This document shows positions 15,815 to 23,469 of a stretch of DNA of 29,649 nucleotides, in pieces. Position 1 is the stretch's first letter, and each line of letters starts with the position of its first letter. The notes under the pieces are model-generated. The model did not search any database and had not been told where the DNA came from. It saw only the letters and a list, made by a program, of their open reading frames with translations. Source of the stretch: a bacterium (lineage in GTDB: Bacteria > Spirochaetota > UBA4802 > UBA5550). A program made the translations under genes and the position numbers. The stretch spans positions 1 through 29,649 of the forward strand of contig JAAENB010000505.1 of assembly GCA_024224995.1 (NCBI GenBank), read 5' to 3'.

Positions 15815-16497
15815 TCCCACACAAACAACCACTTTATCCCCTTATACAAACCCCAAAAAATATACCCCACTGGCCCGGGAGTGACCTCTTCTTCTATAAT
15901 AACGGTTATCGTAGAATATTGAGAGAGGTGCGATAATCTTTTAATGACTCCTTTAAACGATTCTATCTCGCCGTTTAAGCGCTCCAGTTCTTTTTCAACT
16001 TTAAGAGCGGCTTCAACATTCTCAGCTTTTTTTAACAGCTCCAGGTAACGTTTCCTTGCGTTCAGTTTATTGTCCAGCCGGATCTGTGAGTCCCTGAACT
16101 TCCCGGTTACATCCTTTCCGTAGATATTTTTATCGGTAAGTTCTCCCAGTTTGCCGATGCCGGAAATTGCGGCTTGAAAACTTTTCGCTTCAACACGAAT
16201 AACAACGCGTCTATTGCCCGAGGAAAGAACATAGCCATTGTATTGCTTCGCGATTTTAGATATTTCACCGGGAGCCGGAGCCGGATCATCAACCTCAAGA
16301 GTGAGATTCGCGTTTAAAATAATGACCCTGGTATTTTCCGGAATAGATTCTGTCCCGGATCTCTCCGGGGACGCGGCTCCGGAGTAGAGAGAGCTGTCCT
16401 GGTTCATGACCCGGGAACCGGAAGAGGCGCAGCCCAGTAGTGAGAGGAATATTAGTACGATAGTTATCAGCATGCATTTTTTATAGTTGTTATACAT
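15811..16497 (-). CDS. DUF4349 lipoprotein
   Basis: A 228-residue lipoprotein with signal peptide ending LSLLGC-AS. The mature part has the DUF4349 order: strand-rich region (RVIILNANLTLEV, NGYVLSSGNRRVVIRV), KLGELTDKNIYGKDVTGKF, a coiled coil (about 130-185) and a closing strand (STITVIIEEE), then a C-terminal hydrophobic segment (VGYIFWGLYKGIKWLFVW). The start at 16497 is chosen because AAAGGAGG precedes it and the signal peptide begins there; a longer frame to 16599 only overlaps the previous gene. Its ATG lies 8 bases inside the upstream membrane protein gene, so the two are translationally coupled. A second family member is at 10729. Role unknown. Confidence 0.87.
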   Translation of the reverse strand: MYNNYKKCMLITIVLIFLSLLGCASSGSRVMNQDSSLYSGAASPERSGTESIPENTRVIILNANLTLEVDDPAPAPGEISKIAKQYNGYVLSSGNRRVVIRVEAKSFQAAISGIGKLGELTDKNIYGKDVTGKFRDSQIRLDNKLNARKRYLELLKKAENVEAALKVEKELERLNGEIESFKGVIKRLSHLSQYSTITVIIEEEVTPGPVGYIFWGLYKGIKWLFVWD

Positions 16498-16969
16498 TAA
16501 GAGCCTCCTTTCCGGAATGAGTAAACCGGTATGTTTCATGATATACATGTATAAGAATAAATATACAGCAAACAATGCCGTATATCCACGAGTGCCCAAT
16601 AAGGGCGATTCCCGCCAGCGGCAGCAGGGGAGTATAGGCCGGAGCTACGCGGATAAACAGTTTCTTTGTCCACTCCGATCGGGAAAAATATAACAGGGGT
16701 ATCCAGCTTAAAAAATAGATAATGGTCCCGGCAGACGCGAGCATGAGCCCCCATTGAGACAGAGACGTGTTATGCGTGAGCGGGATTAAGAGCGGGAACA
16801 TAAAGACCGGCACCCGGAAAACGTGCTCCGCAATGAGAACAAAACGGGATATACCCGCAACTTCCTGCTTCATGTATTCGGGAAGCTTTGAAGCGAATAC
16901 GGCGTTCCATATTAATATTGGAATTATTATTATAAAACAGTTAAGTAAAACCAGGTCGATAGTTCCCAT
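16490..16969 (-). CDS. Small four-TM membrane protein
   Basis: A 159-residue protein made largely of hydrophobic segments at about 5-25, 42-62, 72-93 and 115-140, separated by short basic loops. I do not recognise the family. The ATG comes one base after the stop of the methyltransferase gene, and its end overlaps the start of the DUF4349 lipoprotein, so it is the middle gene of a tight three-gene operon. The overlap at both ends supports that it is real and translated. Function unknown. Confidence 0.75.
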   Translation of the reverse strand: MGTIDLVLLNCFIIIIPILIWNAVFASKLPEYMKQEVAGISRFVLIAEHVFRVPVFMFPLLIPLTHNTSLSQWGLMLASAGTIIYFLSWIPLLYFSRSEWTKKLFIRVAPAYTPLLPLAGIALIGHSWIYGIVCCIFILIHVYHETYRFTHSGKEALNV

Positions 16970-16970
16970 A

Positions 16971-17969
16971 TCAGGGTTTAACTCCTGTTATGAGACCGGA
17001 CCCGGTTGAGCCCGTAAAGGGGAGGCGCTTGCACCCGGAAGCACCGGCCTCCTCAAGCATCCCTATGAGCTGCTCTTCCGAATAGGATTGCCCATTACCG
17101 CCCAGGAACATGTTCAGTGAGAACAGGGCAGGGAAGAGCGGGCCGTCCATGGTATTGTCCAGTATAAATTCGTGAATGATAATGAGCCCGCCCGGTTTCA
17201 GGGCTCCAACTGTTTTTTCGATTATCTGCTTGCAGCCCTCCGGATCTTCTCCGTGAAGAATATGGGAGAGCCAGGCTGCGTCATAGGTGCCGGGAATTTT
17301 ATCTTCCAAAAAGTTACCGGGGATGAATTCTACCCGGTCTTCGAGATTAAATTTCTTAATGGTCTTTTCCGCGAAAGGCCGGGACGTTGGAAGGTCGAAA
17401 ACTGCGGCAGTCAAATCCGGGTTCTCTTCACAGAAACGGATCGCGTAGGTTCCGGGTCCGCCGCCCAGGTCCAGGAGACGCCGTTTTGAAGAAAGATCAA
17501 TTTGAGCGACTATTTCCGGAGCCTGCCCCGATGCCATATTAAACATGCCCATGAGAAAACTCTCGCGTTTTTGTTCGTCTTCCCGCGTCTCTCCTGACGC
17601 AGGCCGGGTGCGGACAGGAGCGCCTGTTTTTATGCCCTGGTCCAGTTTCTGCCATGACTCCATTAAGAAGTGATGGTGCGTCATTATAAAGCCAATATAT
17701 TCGGAGGAATTTTTTGAAAGAAATGTTTTGCTTTCCGGAGTGTTCGCGTAGGTATCATCTTTTTTGATGAGGAGAGACATGGCAGTAAGGGCGTTGAGCA
17801 GCATGGTTAACCCTCTTAGATTGAGCCCGGTCTGTTCCGCGAGCTCTTTAGCCGTAAGAGAGTTCTCGCCAATAGTCGTAAATATATCGAGTTTAACCGC
17901 ACTGTGCAAAGCGCAGGTTTGCCAGTAGCTGCCCGATTGCTGAAGAAGAGTACCCCTGTTCCATTCCAT
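16971..17969 (-). CDS. SAM-dependent O-methyltransferase (Pfam Methyltransf_2 type)
   Basis: A 332-residue class I methyltransferase of the two-domain kind typified by acetylserotonin, BchU and CrtF O-methyltransferases. The N-terminal 90 residues form the winged-helix dimerisation domain (LDIFTTIGENSLTAKELAEQ, TGLNLRGLTMLLNAL). The SAM motif LLDLGGGPGTYAIRF is at about 165-180, followed by VFDLP, the acidic NFLEDKIP, DAAWLSHILHGED and LKPGGLIIIHEF. The active-site HIL-H segment fits the family, but the methyl acceptor cannot be told. The start at 17969 has AAGGAGC in front and a good promoter upstream. It leads an operon with a membrane protein and a DUF4349 lipoprotein, not with a pigment or antibiotic cluster. 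Confidence 0.88.
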   Translation of the reverse strand: MEWNRGTLLQQSGSYWQTCALHSAVKLDIFTTIGENSLTAKELAEQTGLNLRGLTMLLNALTAMSLLIKKDDTYANTPESKTFLSKNSSEYIGFIMTHHHFLMESWQKLDQGIKTGAPVRTRPASGETREDEQKRESFLMGMFNMASGQAPEIVAQIDLSSKRRLLDLGGGPGTYAIRFCEENPDLTAAVFDLPTSRPFAEKTIKKFNLEDRVEFIPGNFLEDKIPGTYDAAWLSHILHGEDPEGCKQIIEKTVGALKPGGLIIIHEFILDNTMDGPLFPALFSLNMFLGGNGQSYSEEQLIGMLEEAGASGCKRLPFTGSTGSGLITGVKP

Positions 17970-17997
17970 AGTGCTGCTCCTTGTTGTGGTTGTATGT

Positions 17998-18026
17998 ATT
18001 ATTGGCAGCTCTATTTTGTTTGTCAA
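17998..18026 (-). promoter_or_regulatory. Sigma-70-like promoter of the methyltransferase operon
   Basis: On the minus strand TTGACA (18021-18026), a 17-bp spacer and AATAAT (17998-18003) lie 29 bp upstream of the ATG. This is one of the clearest promoters in the window. Confidence 0.7.
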
Positions 18027-18048
18027 TAAAGAATTTTATTGCGGGGGA

Positions 18049-18299
18049 TGCGATCCCTGCGAGGCAGGGAAAAAATATGGAAGAAACTGTTTATATAAAT
18101 AGATCTTTTTCTGTGTAGATTCCGGGGAGAATCAGCCGAAGATTCTTTCTGAAAGCGACGTGACGTCACGTCGCTTTCAAGGTACAGACCCCGGGCAACA
18201 TCCCCTCGCAGGGGTCGCACCCCCGAAAACAGGCCCTATTTAAAAAGAGTTTCTTGAGAGTGCGGACCCTGTCGAACAGGGAAAAAATACGTCAGAAAC
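18049..18299. repeat. Pair of hairpins with compensating stems
   Basis: Two copies share the layout TGCG-nn-CCCTG-hairpin-CAGGG-AAAAAATA. The first has CCCTGC-gag-GCAGGG (18055-18069), the second CCCTGT-cga-ACAGGG (18267-18281); the last stem pair changes from C-G to T-A, keeping the pairing. Both end in A runs, so neither is a plus-strand terminator, and on the minus strand the T run comes before the stem. Confidence 0.6.
18150..18179. repeat. 30-bp perfect palindrome
   Basis: The left half TGAAAGCGACGTGAC is followed at once by its exact reverse complement, with no loop, centred on TGACGTCA at 18161-18168. It lies between lipB and the methyltransferase promoter. It could be a strong protein-binding dyad or a bidirectional structural element. 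There is no flanking T run. Confidence 0.85.
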
Positions 18300-18331
18300 A
18301 AAATAGTATTGCGAGCTGCATCTGGCGTAGA

Positions 18332-18403
18332 AGTATGGGCTCTTTGGGTTGTGAGGACTGTTTGAGCGGAGCGAGTTCCGGAGCAATCCAAAGAGCCCAT
18401 ACT
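18332..18403 (-). repeat. Structured repeat with 20-bp arms after lipB
   Basis: Arms AGTATGGGCTCTTTGGGTTG (18332-18351) and 18384-18403 pair over 20 positions, with one G-T wobble. The 32-nt loop (18352-18383, starting TGAGGACTGTTTGAGC) matches the loop at 15081-15112. The right arm overlaps the lipB stop codon (18402-18404), so the hairpin begins at the end of lipB translation and may serve as its terminator, although no T run follows. Confidence 0.85.
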
Positions 18404-19055
18404 ACTTCAAGGCCCGCGCACAAGCAAAATTTAGTTTCTTGAGAGCCTTTTTTAGCGAAAGTGCCATGTCTATGGAGCTAATAGCGCAGGGTAGTTCCCG
18501 GTTCAGGCTGGTGATGGAAATCCCTTCCATCCCGCAGGGTATGATCCGGTCAAAGCTTTCAACCGGGTTTGATACATTTATTGCGATGCCGTGCATACTT
18601 GCTCTGCCCGTTAAATCAAACCCCGTAAAACAGAGTTTCCTGTTTTCAACCCAGAGCCCGGGCCTTTTTCCGTCATAGACTGCCGCTAGCGCGAACTCCT
18701 GTTTTAAAAAGGACTCCATGAATCGCATTATTGGTTCTACAATTTTGTTTACCGCTTTTGACTGCACCGGCAATATAAAATAGATCACCACCTGGCCCGG
18801 CTCATGAAGCGTCACGTCTCCGCCCCTGCTTGCCCTTCGAATCTGGTATCCGTCCTGTTCCAATTCCGGTTCCGGATGCAGCAGGTGCTCCGGCGCTGCA
18901 TGCCTGCCCAGGGTGATTACCGGGGGATCGTGCTCCAGGATGAAAATGCTGCCGGGGCTTTTGCTTCCGGCAACCAGCTCCCGCTCCTTGAGCTGTAGAG
19001 CCAGGGCGGAATCATAATCAATGGTGCCCAGGGGAATAACATTGATTCCCGGCAT
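18402..19055 (-). CDS. lipB: Octanoyltransferase LipB
   Basis: A 217-residue cytosolic enzyme that moves the octanoyl group from acyl carrier protein to the lipoyl domains of 2-oxoacid dehydrogenases and GcvH, the first step of de novo lipoate synthesis. The substrate loop RGGDVTLHEPGQVVIYFI is at 77-94, the conserved lysine is K140 in NRKLCFTGF, and the thioester cysteine is C174 in IIPCGM. Length is normal. The ATG is eight bases after the purB stop with AGGATAGGA between, so the two form an operon. The gene ends inside the arm of a long hairpin. No lipA is visible nearby. Confidence 0.95.
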   Translation of the reverse strand: MPGINVIPLGTIDYDSALALQLKERELVAGSKSPGSIFILEHDPPVITLGRHAAPEHLLHPEPELEQDGYQIRRASRGGDVTLHEPGQVVIYFILPVQSKAVNKIVEPIMRFMESFLKQEFALAAVYDGKRPGLWVENRKLCFTGFDLTGRASMHGIAINVSNPVESFDRIIPCGMEGISITSLNRELPCAISSIDMALSLKKALKKLNFACARALK

Positions 19056-19063
19056 GGAATATC

Positions 19064-20365
19064 CTATCCTTTTAATCCAAGCTTTTCGTAGATGGCAGGG
19101 ATGTTTTTGTAATATCTATCAAGATTAAATATCTCTTCTATCTCTTGAGCGGTAATTTTCTGCGATACTACAGGGTCTTTTTCCGAGAGTTCCTTGAGAG
19201 TTCCCTCTTTCTGCCAAACCCGCATTGCCATATCCTGTACAATTTTATACGATTCTTCACGGGAAAGCCCTTTTTCTATCAGTTTTAATAGAAGAGACTG
19301 AGAATAGAAAAGCCCCCCTGTACGGTTGATATTATCCATCATGTTTGCCGGGTATACATGAAGATTCTCAATAATAAATATCATACGGTGAAGAAGATAA
19401 TCAAGGGTGATAGTTGTATCGGGGAAGATGACCCGTTCTGCTGATGAATGGGATATATCCCGCTCGTGCCAGAGCGTCATATTGTCGAGCGCTACATTCA
19501 TATTTGCTTTTATTACCCGTGAAAGCCCTGTTACCCGTTCGCATAATATGGGATTTCGTTTATGCGGCATGGCTGATGATCCCTTCTGTCCCTTCTGGAA
19601 CGGTTCCTCTGCTTCACGTACTTCGGTTCGCTGAAGATGCCTGATCTCCGTTGCAAGCTGATCCAGGCTTCCTGCTGTTATTGCCAGAGCTGCGATAAAC
19701 TCCGCATGGCGGTCTCGCTGTATTACCTGGGTCGATATGGGGTCGGGCTTGAGCTCCATTTTTTCACAAACTTCGGCCTCTATCTCCGGAGTTACGTTGC
19801 TAAAGGTTCCAACGGCCCCTGATAACTTGCCAAAGGAAATATTTTCAATTGCCCGCTCTATTCTTGCGTAGTTTCTTTTGAATTCTTCATAATAGAGAGC
19901 CATTTTTACTCCAAAAGTTGTGGGCTCTGCGTGAACTCCGTGGGATCGTCCCATACAGGGAGTATTCTTGTGCTCAAGTGCCCTGGCTTTCAGGGCTGTA
20001 ATTAAGATCTTTATATCATTTAATAGAATTTCACCTGCCTGGCGCAGCTGGATGGAGAGGGCAGTATCGCCGATATCACTTGACGTGAGTCCATAATGTA
20101 TATGCCTGCCTTCGGGACCGACCTTCTCATTTACCGCGGTGAGAAAGGCAATTACATCGTGATGAACCTCGTTCTCGATTTCAAGGATACGGTCCAGGTC
20201 GAAATCGGCTTTTTCCTTAATAACTGCCAGGTCTTCTTTTGGGATCATATCATGTTCCGCGTAAACCTCACATACCGCTATTTCTACGTCGAGCCATATC
20301 CTGAATTTGTTCTCCAATTCCCATATTTTTGCGATTTCTTCTCGCGAATACCGTTCTATCATCAT
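19064..20365 (-). CDS. purB: Adenylosuccinate lyase
   Basis: A 433-residue cytosolic enzyme of purine synthesis. It splits SAICAR to AICAR and adenylosuccinate to AMP, releasing fumarate each time. The fumarase/aspartase superfamily signature GSSAMPHKRNP is at 262-272, with the catalytic serine in the flexible loop. SHGVHAEPTTFG (141-152) holds the general-acid histidine, and HYGLTSSDIGDT is at 90-101. Length and order are those of the family. Two ATG codons are adjacent (20365 and 20362); GAGAGG before them suits either. It is followed by lipB and is divergent from ung across a 464-bp gap that contains a large inverted repeat. Confidence 0.97.
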   Translation of the reverse strand: MMIERYSREEIAKIWELENKFRIWLDVEIAVCEVYAEHDMIPKEDLAVIKEKADFDLDRILEIENEVHHDVIAFLTAVNEKVGPEGRHIHYGLTSSDIGDTALSIQLRQAGEILLNDIKILITALKARALEHKNTPCMGRSHGVHAEPTTFGVKMALYYEEFKRNYARIERAIENISFGKLSGAVGTFSNVTPEIEAEVCEKMELKPDPISTQVIQRDRHAEFIAALAITAGSLDQLATEIRHLQRTEVREAEEPFQKGQKGSSAMPHKRNPILCERVTGLSRVIKANMNVALDNMTLWHERDISHSSAERVIFPDTTITLDYLLHRMIFIIENLHVYPANMMDNINRTGGLFYSQSLLLKLIEKGLSREESYKIVQDMAMRVWQKEGTLKELSEKDPVVSQKITAQEIEEIFNLDRYYKNIPAIYEKLGLKG

Positions 20366-20829
20366 TTCCTCTCTATTAAGTTGTGATTAATCATATATAA
20401 TTATGCCAAAAACCTTTTTTATTAAGCCGTGAATAATTTTCAATGAATTAATTGGTGTTATTACTTAAAAAATAGTAAGTACTCAGAAATCGGGGGTACA
20501 GCCTTGTGTGCGATGTTGTTGGTGAGCTCGGGGATTGGTCTTATCTTTCCTCCACCCCTGTGATAATACGTCCTGTATTACACAGGGGCGTCGGCTTCCG
20601 TGCCTCCTGTTCCGGAAAGATAAGACCAATCCCCTGATGCTGTTGTAAAACACACAAAATGCATCCGGTAAAATGGGAGGAAAACATTATTTGTAGTGCC
20701 AGGGTGTCACTGTCACTACAGGCTGTATCCCCTGGTTTCTAAATACTAACAAAAATTAAAGGGAAATCAAAAAAATAATTGTCGATAATAATTGTAAGAT
20801 GCAGGGAAATATGGGGAAATAGAGGTATT
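20366..20829. other. Intergenic region with a large nested inverted repeat
   Basis: No gene is supported between purB and ung. The main content is the nested inverted repeat at 20504-20657. A smaller hairpin, TGTAGTG (20692-20698) with CACTACA (20714-20720), follows it. The remainder is AT-rich DNA near each start codon that should carry the promoters, but I see no clear -35/-10 pair. Confidence 0.7.
20504..20657. repeat. 154-bp nested inverted repeat (MITE-like or structured RNA)
   Basis: Three nested pairs share one axis. The outer pair is TTGTGTG (20504-20510) and CACACAA (20651-20657). The middle pair is a perfect 21-bp match, 20530-20550 (starting GGGGATTGGTC) with 20614-20634. Inside is an off-centre hairpin, CCCCTGTGATAATAC (20555-20569) with GTATTACACAGGGG (20575-20588). 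It has no coding potential and no clear target-site duplication. Confidence 0.85.
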
Positions 20830-21525
20830 ATGAGCGATTTGTTTAAAAATATACGCCTGGAAAAGGGCTGGAAGTCGGTTTTGGCTGATGAATTTAAAAA
20901 AGAGTATATGCAGAACCTGGGGGATTTTTTGCAGGATGAGCTGAAAGCAGAGAAAACGATTTTCCCCGGCAAAAAAGAGTGGTTTACCGCTTTTAATAAG
21001 ACTCCCTTTGACCGGGTTAAGGCCGTTATTCTGGGGCAGGACCCCTATCATGGGCCGGGGCAGGCCCATGGCCTGGCTTTTTCTGTTCCCCCGGAGATTG
21101 CTCCGCCTCCTTCCCTGGTGAATATCTTTAAAGAAATTGAGACCGATCTTGGGTTTAGTCCCCCAGGGCACGGCTCCCTGCTTTTTTGGGCAGAGCAGGG
21201 AGTTCTTCTATTAAACAGTGTTCTCACTGTTGAAGAAGGTCAAGCCGGGTCTCATCGTGGTAAAGGATGGGAATTATTTACGGACCGTGTTATTGAGATA
21301 CTCAATGAGAGCCATGAGTCCCTGGTATTTTTCCTCTGGGGAGGATATGCACACAAAAAAGGCAGGTTTATCGATGCCAATCGTCACCTGGTACTCAAGT
21401 CGGCTCATCCTTCTCCTTTATCTGCCCACCAGGGTTTTTGGGGGAATAAACAGTTCTCACAGACAAATAGCTATTTGAATGAACAGGGAAAAGAAATAAT
21501 TAACTGGGAATTACCTTCTTTATAA
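20830..21525 (+). CDS. ung: Uracil-DNA glycosylase, family 1
   Basis: A 231-residue DNA repair enzyme that removes uracil from DNA, starting base-excision repair. The water-activating loop GQDPYHG is at 69-75 (D71), followed by GLAFSVP. The uracil-pocket segment LLLNSVLTV is at 126-134 (N129), and the DNA-intercalation loop HPSPLSAHQGF at 193-203 (H193). Length is normal. The ATG at 20830 has AGAGGT before it; a longer frame from 20779 adds residues without family match. It is followed at 20 bp by dacB in the same direction. Confidence 0.97.
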   Translation: MSDLFKNIRLEKGWKSVLADEFKKEYMQNLGDFLQDELKAEKTIFPGKKEWFTAFNKTPFDRVKAVILGQDPYHGPGQAHGLAFSVPPEIAPPPSLVNIFKEIETDLGFSPPGHGSLLFWAEQGVLLLNSVLTVEEGQAGSHRGKGWELFTDRVIEILNESHESLVFFLWGGYAHKKGRFIDANRHLVLKSAHPSPLSAHQGFWGNKQFSQTNSYLNEQGKEIINWELPSL

Positions 21526-21544
21526 TATAGATAAACAGGACTGC

Positions 21545-23035
21545 ATGAATAATAAAAGACTCTCTTTTGGTGTGCTTCTTATCGTAATAATTATATCTCT
21601 CGGAACAGGTAATGCCCGAGGGAGCAGGATTAACGCGATAATTAAAAAATATCGTAATAGCAAACTTTTAAAAAACGCCGGTTGGAGTTTGAGCGCAAAA
21701 TATGTTTCATCCCGCCGGAGCATTATTGCCTTTAATACACGTCAAAGCCTGGCACCGGCCTCAGGGCTTAAGCTGGTTACCACAGCCTGCGCGCTTCATA
21801 TTCTTGGACCGGGATACCGGTATAAAACCCGGCTTTATTATGATGGTTCCATCCGGGAAAATGGTATTCTTAAGGGAAATATTTATATCGTGGGCGGGGG
21901 AGATCCGGCACTTGGATCAATGCGCCCCAGGGGAGGCATTGCCCCGGATGAGTTGATGAAACGCTGGATTGGTAAAATTAAAGAAGCGGGTATTCGAAAA
22001 GTGGATGGAGCCGTCATTGCCGATGATACGCTCTTTGACAGGATCCCGGTTCCCGGAACCTGGAACTGGATGGATGTTGGTAATTACTATGGGGCTTCGG
22101 CAGGCGCCCTGTGTTTTCACGATAACCTTTACCGGCTTTATTTTAAACCCGGCAGAAAAGTCGGAGATGAGGCAGTTTTGCTTGGAATGGAACCGGAAAT
22201 CCCGGGTTTGCGCTTTGTTAATTTTATGAAAACCGGTCCCCGGAATTCGGGAGATAAAGGCTATATCTATTGTGCTCCCCGTCAATACCTGGCACATTTA
22301 AGAGGAACGCTCCCTGCCGGCAAACCTGAATTTGCTATTAAAGGAGCGATTCCCGATCCCCCTTTGTTTGCGGCACAGTATGTAACCAGGTCTTTGAAAA
22401 AAGCCGGTATTCGCGTTGAAAAAAAGGCAGGAACAATCGCCGCGTCAATAAAAACTCCTCGAAAATACCGGAAAAATAAAATGATTACGGAAACCGTATC
22501 TGTTCCGCTTTCGGAGATTGTTTTTATTACCAATAAAAAAAGTTTTAACCTGTATGCCGAACAACTGCTGCGCACGGTGGCCCTGGATCAACAAGGAACA
22601 GGGAGTGTTTCTGCGGGAGTTGCGGCAATAAAAAAAATTCTGTCGTCCAATAAGATTAATACCGATGGACTTGTGTTATACGATGGGGCAGGGCTTTCAC
22701 GGTCGAACGCAATCACCACCAGGACAATGGTAGATCTGCTTGTCGTAATGGCGGGGAAACCATATTTTAAGCATTATTACCGTTCACTGCCCATAGCCGG
22801 AGCCCCCGGCGATAGTGGTAAATTGTCCCGTTTTGGCGCCGGTACGGTAATCGCGCGGAATGCCAGGATCAAGTCCGGCTACCTGGGCGGGGTTAAAAGC
22901 CATTCCGGGTACCTTAAAGATCGAAAAGGGAGACTCATGGCGTTTTCATTTATCGTCAATAATTATTCCGGTTCGTCAAGTCAAATCAATATCGTTCATA
23001 AAAAATTGTTAATTGCCCTGGCAGGACGTAAGTAA
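21545..23035 (+). CDS. dacB: D-alanyl-D-alanine carboxypeptidase/endopeptidase, PBP4 family (peptidase S13)
   Basis: A 496-residue periplasmic low-molecular-mass penicillin-binding protein that trims or cuts peptidoglycan cross-links. Residues 1-25 are a signal peptide. The three active-site motifs are in order: SxxK as SGLK (73-76), SxN as SFN (333-335, in KKSFNLYAEQLLR) and KSG (443-445, in KSGYLGGVKSHSGYL). The long insert between the first two motifs is typical of class C PBPs. GGDPALG (118-124) is another family marker. The ATG has AGGA a few bases upstream. It follows ung and touches the next gene, whose GTG comes directly after its stop. Confidence 0.94.
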   Translation: MNNKRLSFGVLLIVIIISLGTGNARGSRINAIIKKYRNSKLLKNAGWSLSAKYVSSRRSIIAFNTRQSLAPASGLKLVTTACALHILGPGYRYKTRLYYDGSIRENGILKGNIYIVGGGDPALGSMRPRGGIAPDELMKRWIGKIKEAGIRKVDGAVIADDTLFDRIPVPGTWNWMDVGNYYGASAGALCFHDNLYRLYFKPGRKVGDEAVLLGMEPEIPGLRFVNFMKTGPRNSGDKGYIYCAPRQYLAHLRGTLPAGKPEFAIKGAIPDPPLFAAQYVTRSLKKAGIRVEKKAGTIAASIKTPRKYRKNKMITETVSVPLSEIVFITNKKSFNLYAEQLLRTVALDQQGTGSVSAGVAAIKKILSSNKINTDGLVLYDGAGLSRSNAITTRTMVDLLVVMAGKPYFKHYYRSLPIAGAPGDSGKLSRFGAGTVIARNARIKSGYLGGVKSHSGYLKDRKGRLMAFSFIVNNYSGSSSQINIVHKKLLIALAGRK

Positions 23036-23455
23036 GTGGATGCTGCCGGTTTGATATATTCTATGAATATCAATTGTCTTGTTTTTCTTGATTACTTCTT
23101 TTTGATCTTTCACACCTCTTTTACCATTTTTAATGTTTTTGCCTGGACCTGGCGGAAGACCAGGAAGATGCATCTTATTACTGCGGCTGTAACCCTGTTT
23201 TCATGGTTTGTTATGGGAATATGGTATGGCTGGGGATACTGTTTTTGCACGGACTGGCACTGGCAGGTGAGAGACGCAATGGGAAATCCTATAGAGTCGT
23301 ACTCCTATATTCATTTTCTTATTCTTGAGTATACCGGGATGTATGCACCTCCGGATATTGTTGACCTTGTTGTTATGTGGGGATTCGTTTCCTGTGTAAT
23401 TCTGAGTATTCTTTTTAATTACCGGGATTTTCGAAACCGGAAACGATTACCCTGA
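23036..23455 (+). CDS. DUF2784-like membrane protein
   Basis: A 139-residue protein with four hydrophobic segments (about 14-36, 46-66, 84-100, 108-130). The text WYGWGYCFCTDWHWQVRDAM (residues about 63-82) resembles the conserved loop of DUF2784 proteins, where Cys, Thr-Asp-Trp-His-Trp and Arg recur. The GTG start follows the dacB stop with no gap; an ATG at 23063 is an alternative that would still keep every hydrophobic segment. It ends 14 bp before the convergent large PBP gene. No function is established for the family. Confidence 0.8.
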   Translation: MDAAGLIYSMNINCLVFLDYFFLIFHTSFTIFNVFAWTWRKTRKMHLITAAVTLFSWFVMGIWYGWGYCFCTDWHWQVRDAMGNPIESYSYIHFLILEYTGMYAPPDIVDLVVMWGFVSCVILSILFNYRDFRNRKRLP

Positions 23456-23469
23456 GGCTTTCACGGGGA

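Larger units (their letters stand above)
17970..18401. other. Repeat-rich intergenic region between lipB and the methyltransferase
   Basis: No gene is supported here. In order it holds the methyltransferase promoter, hairpin copy one, AGAATC/GATTCT arms near 18130-18147, the 30-bp palindrome, a CCCC-tcgca-GGGG-tcgca-CCCCC segment (18202-18224) in which GGGG can pair with either side, hairpin copy two, and the long-armed structured repeat that ends at the lipB stop codon. The GGTCGCACCCCC text recurs in the tandem repeat near 29438. Confidence 0.75.

Noticed and set aside
17169..17489. Plus-strand frame inside the methyltransferase gene
   Set aside because: It is antisense to conserved SAM-binding motifs and has no family features.
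20504..20657. Insertion sequence
   Set aside because: The inverted repeats enclose only about 60 bases, with no transposase frame and no clear target duplication, so at most it is a miniature element.
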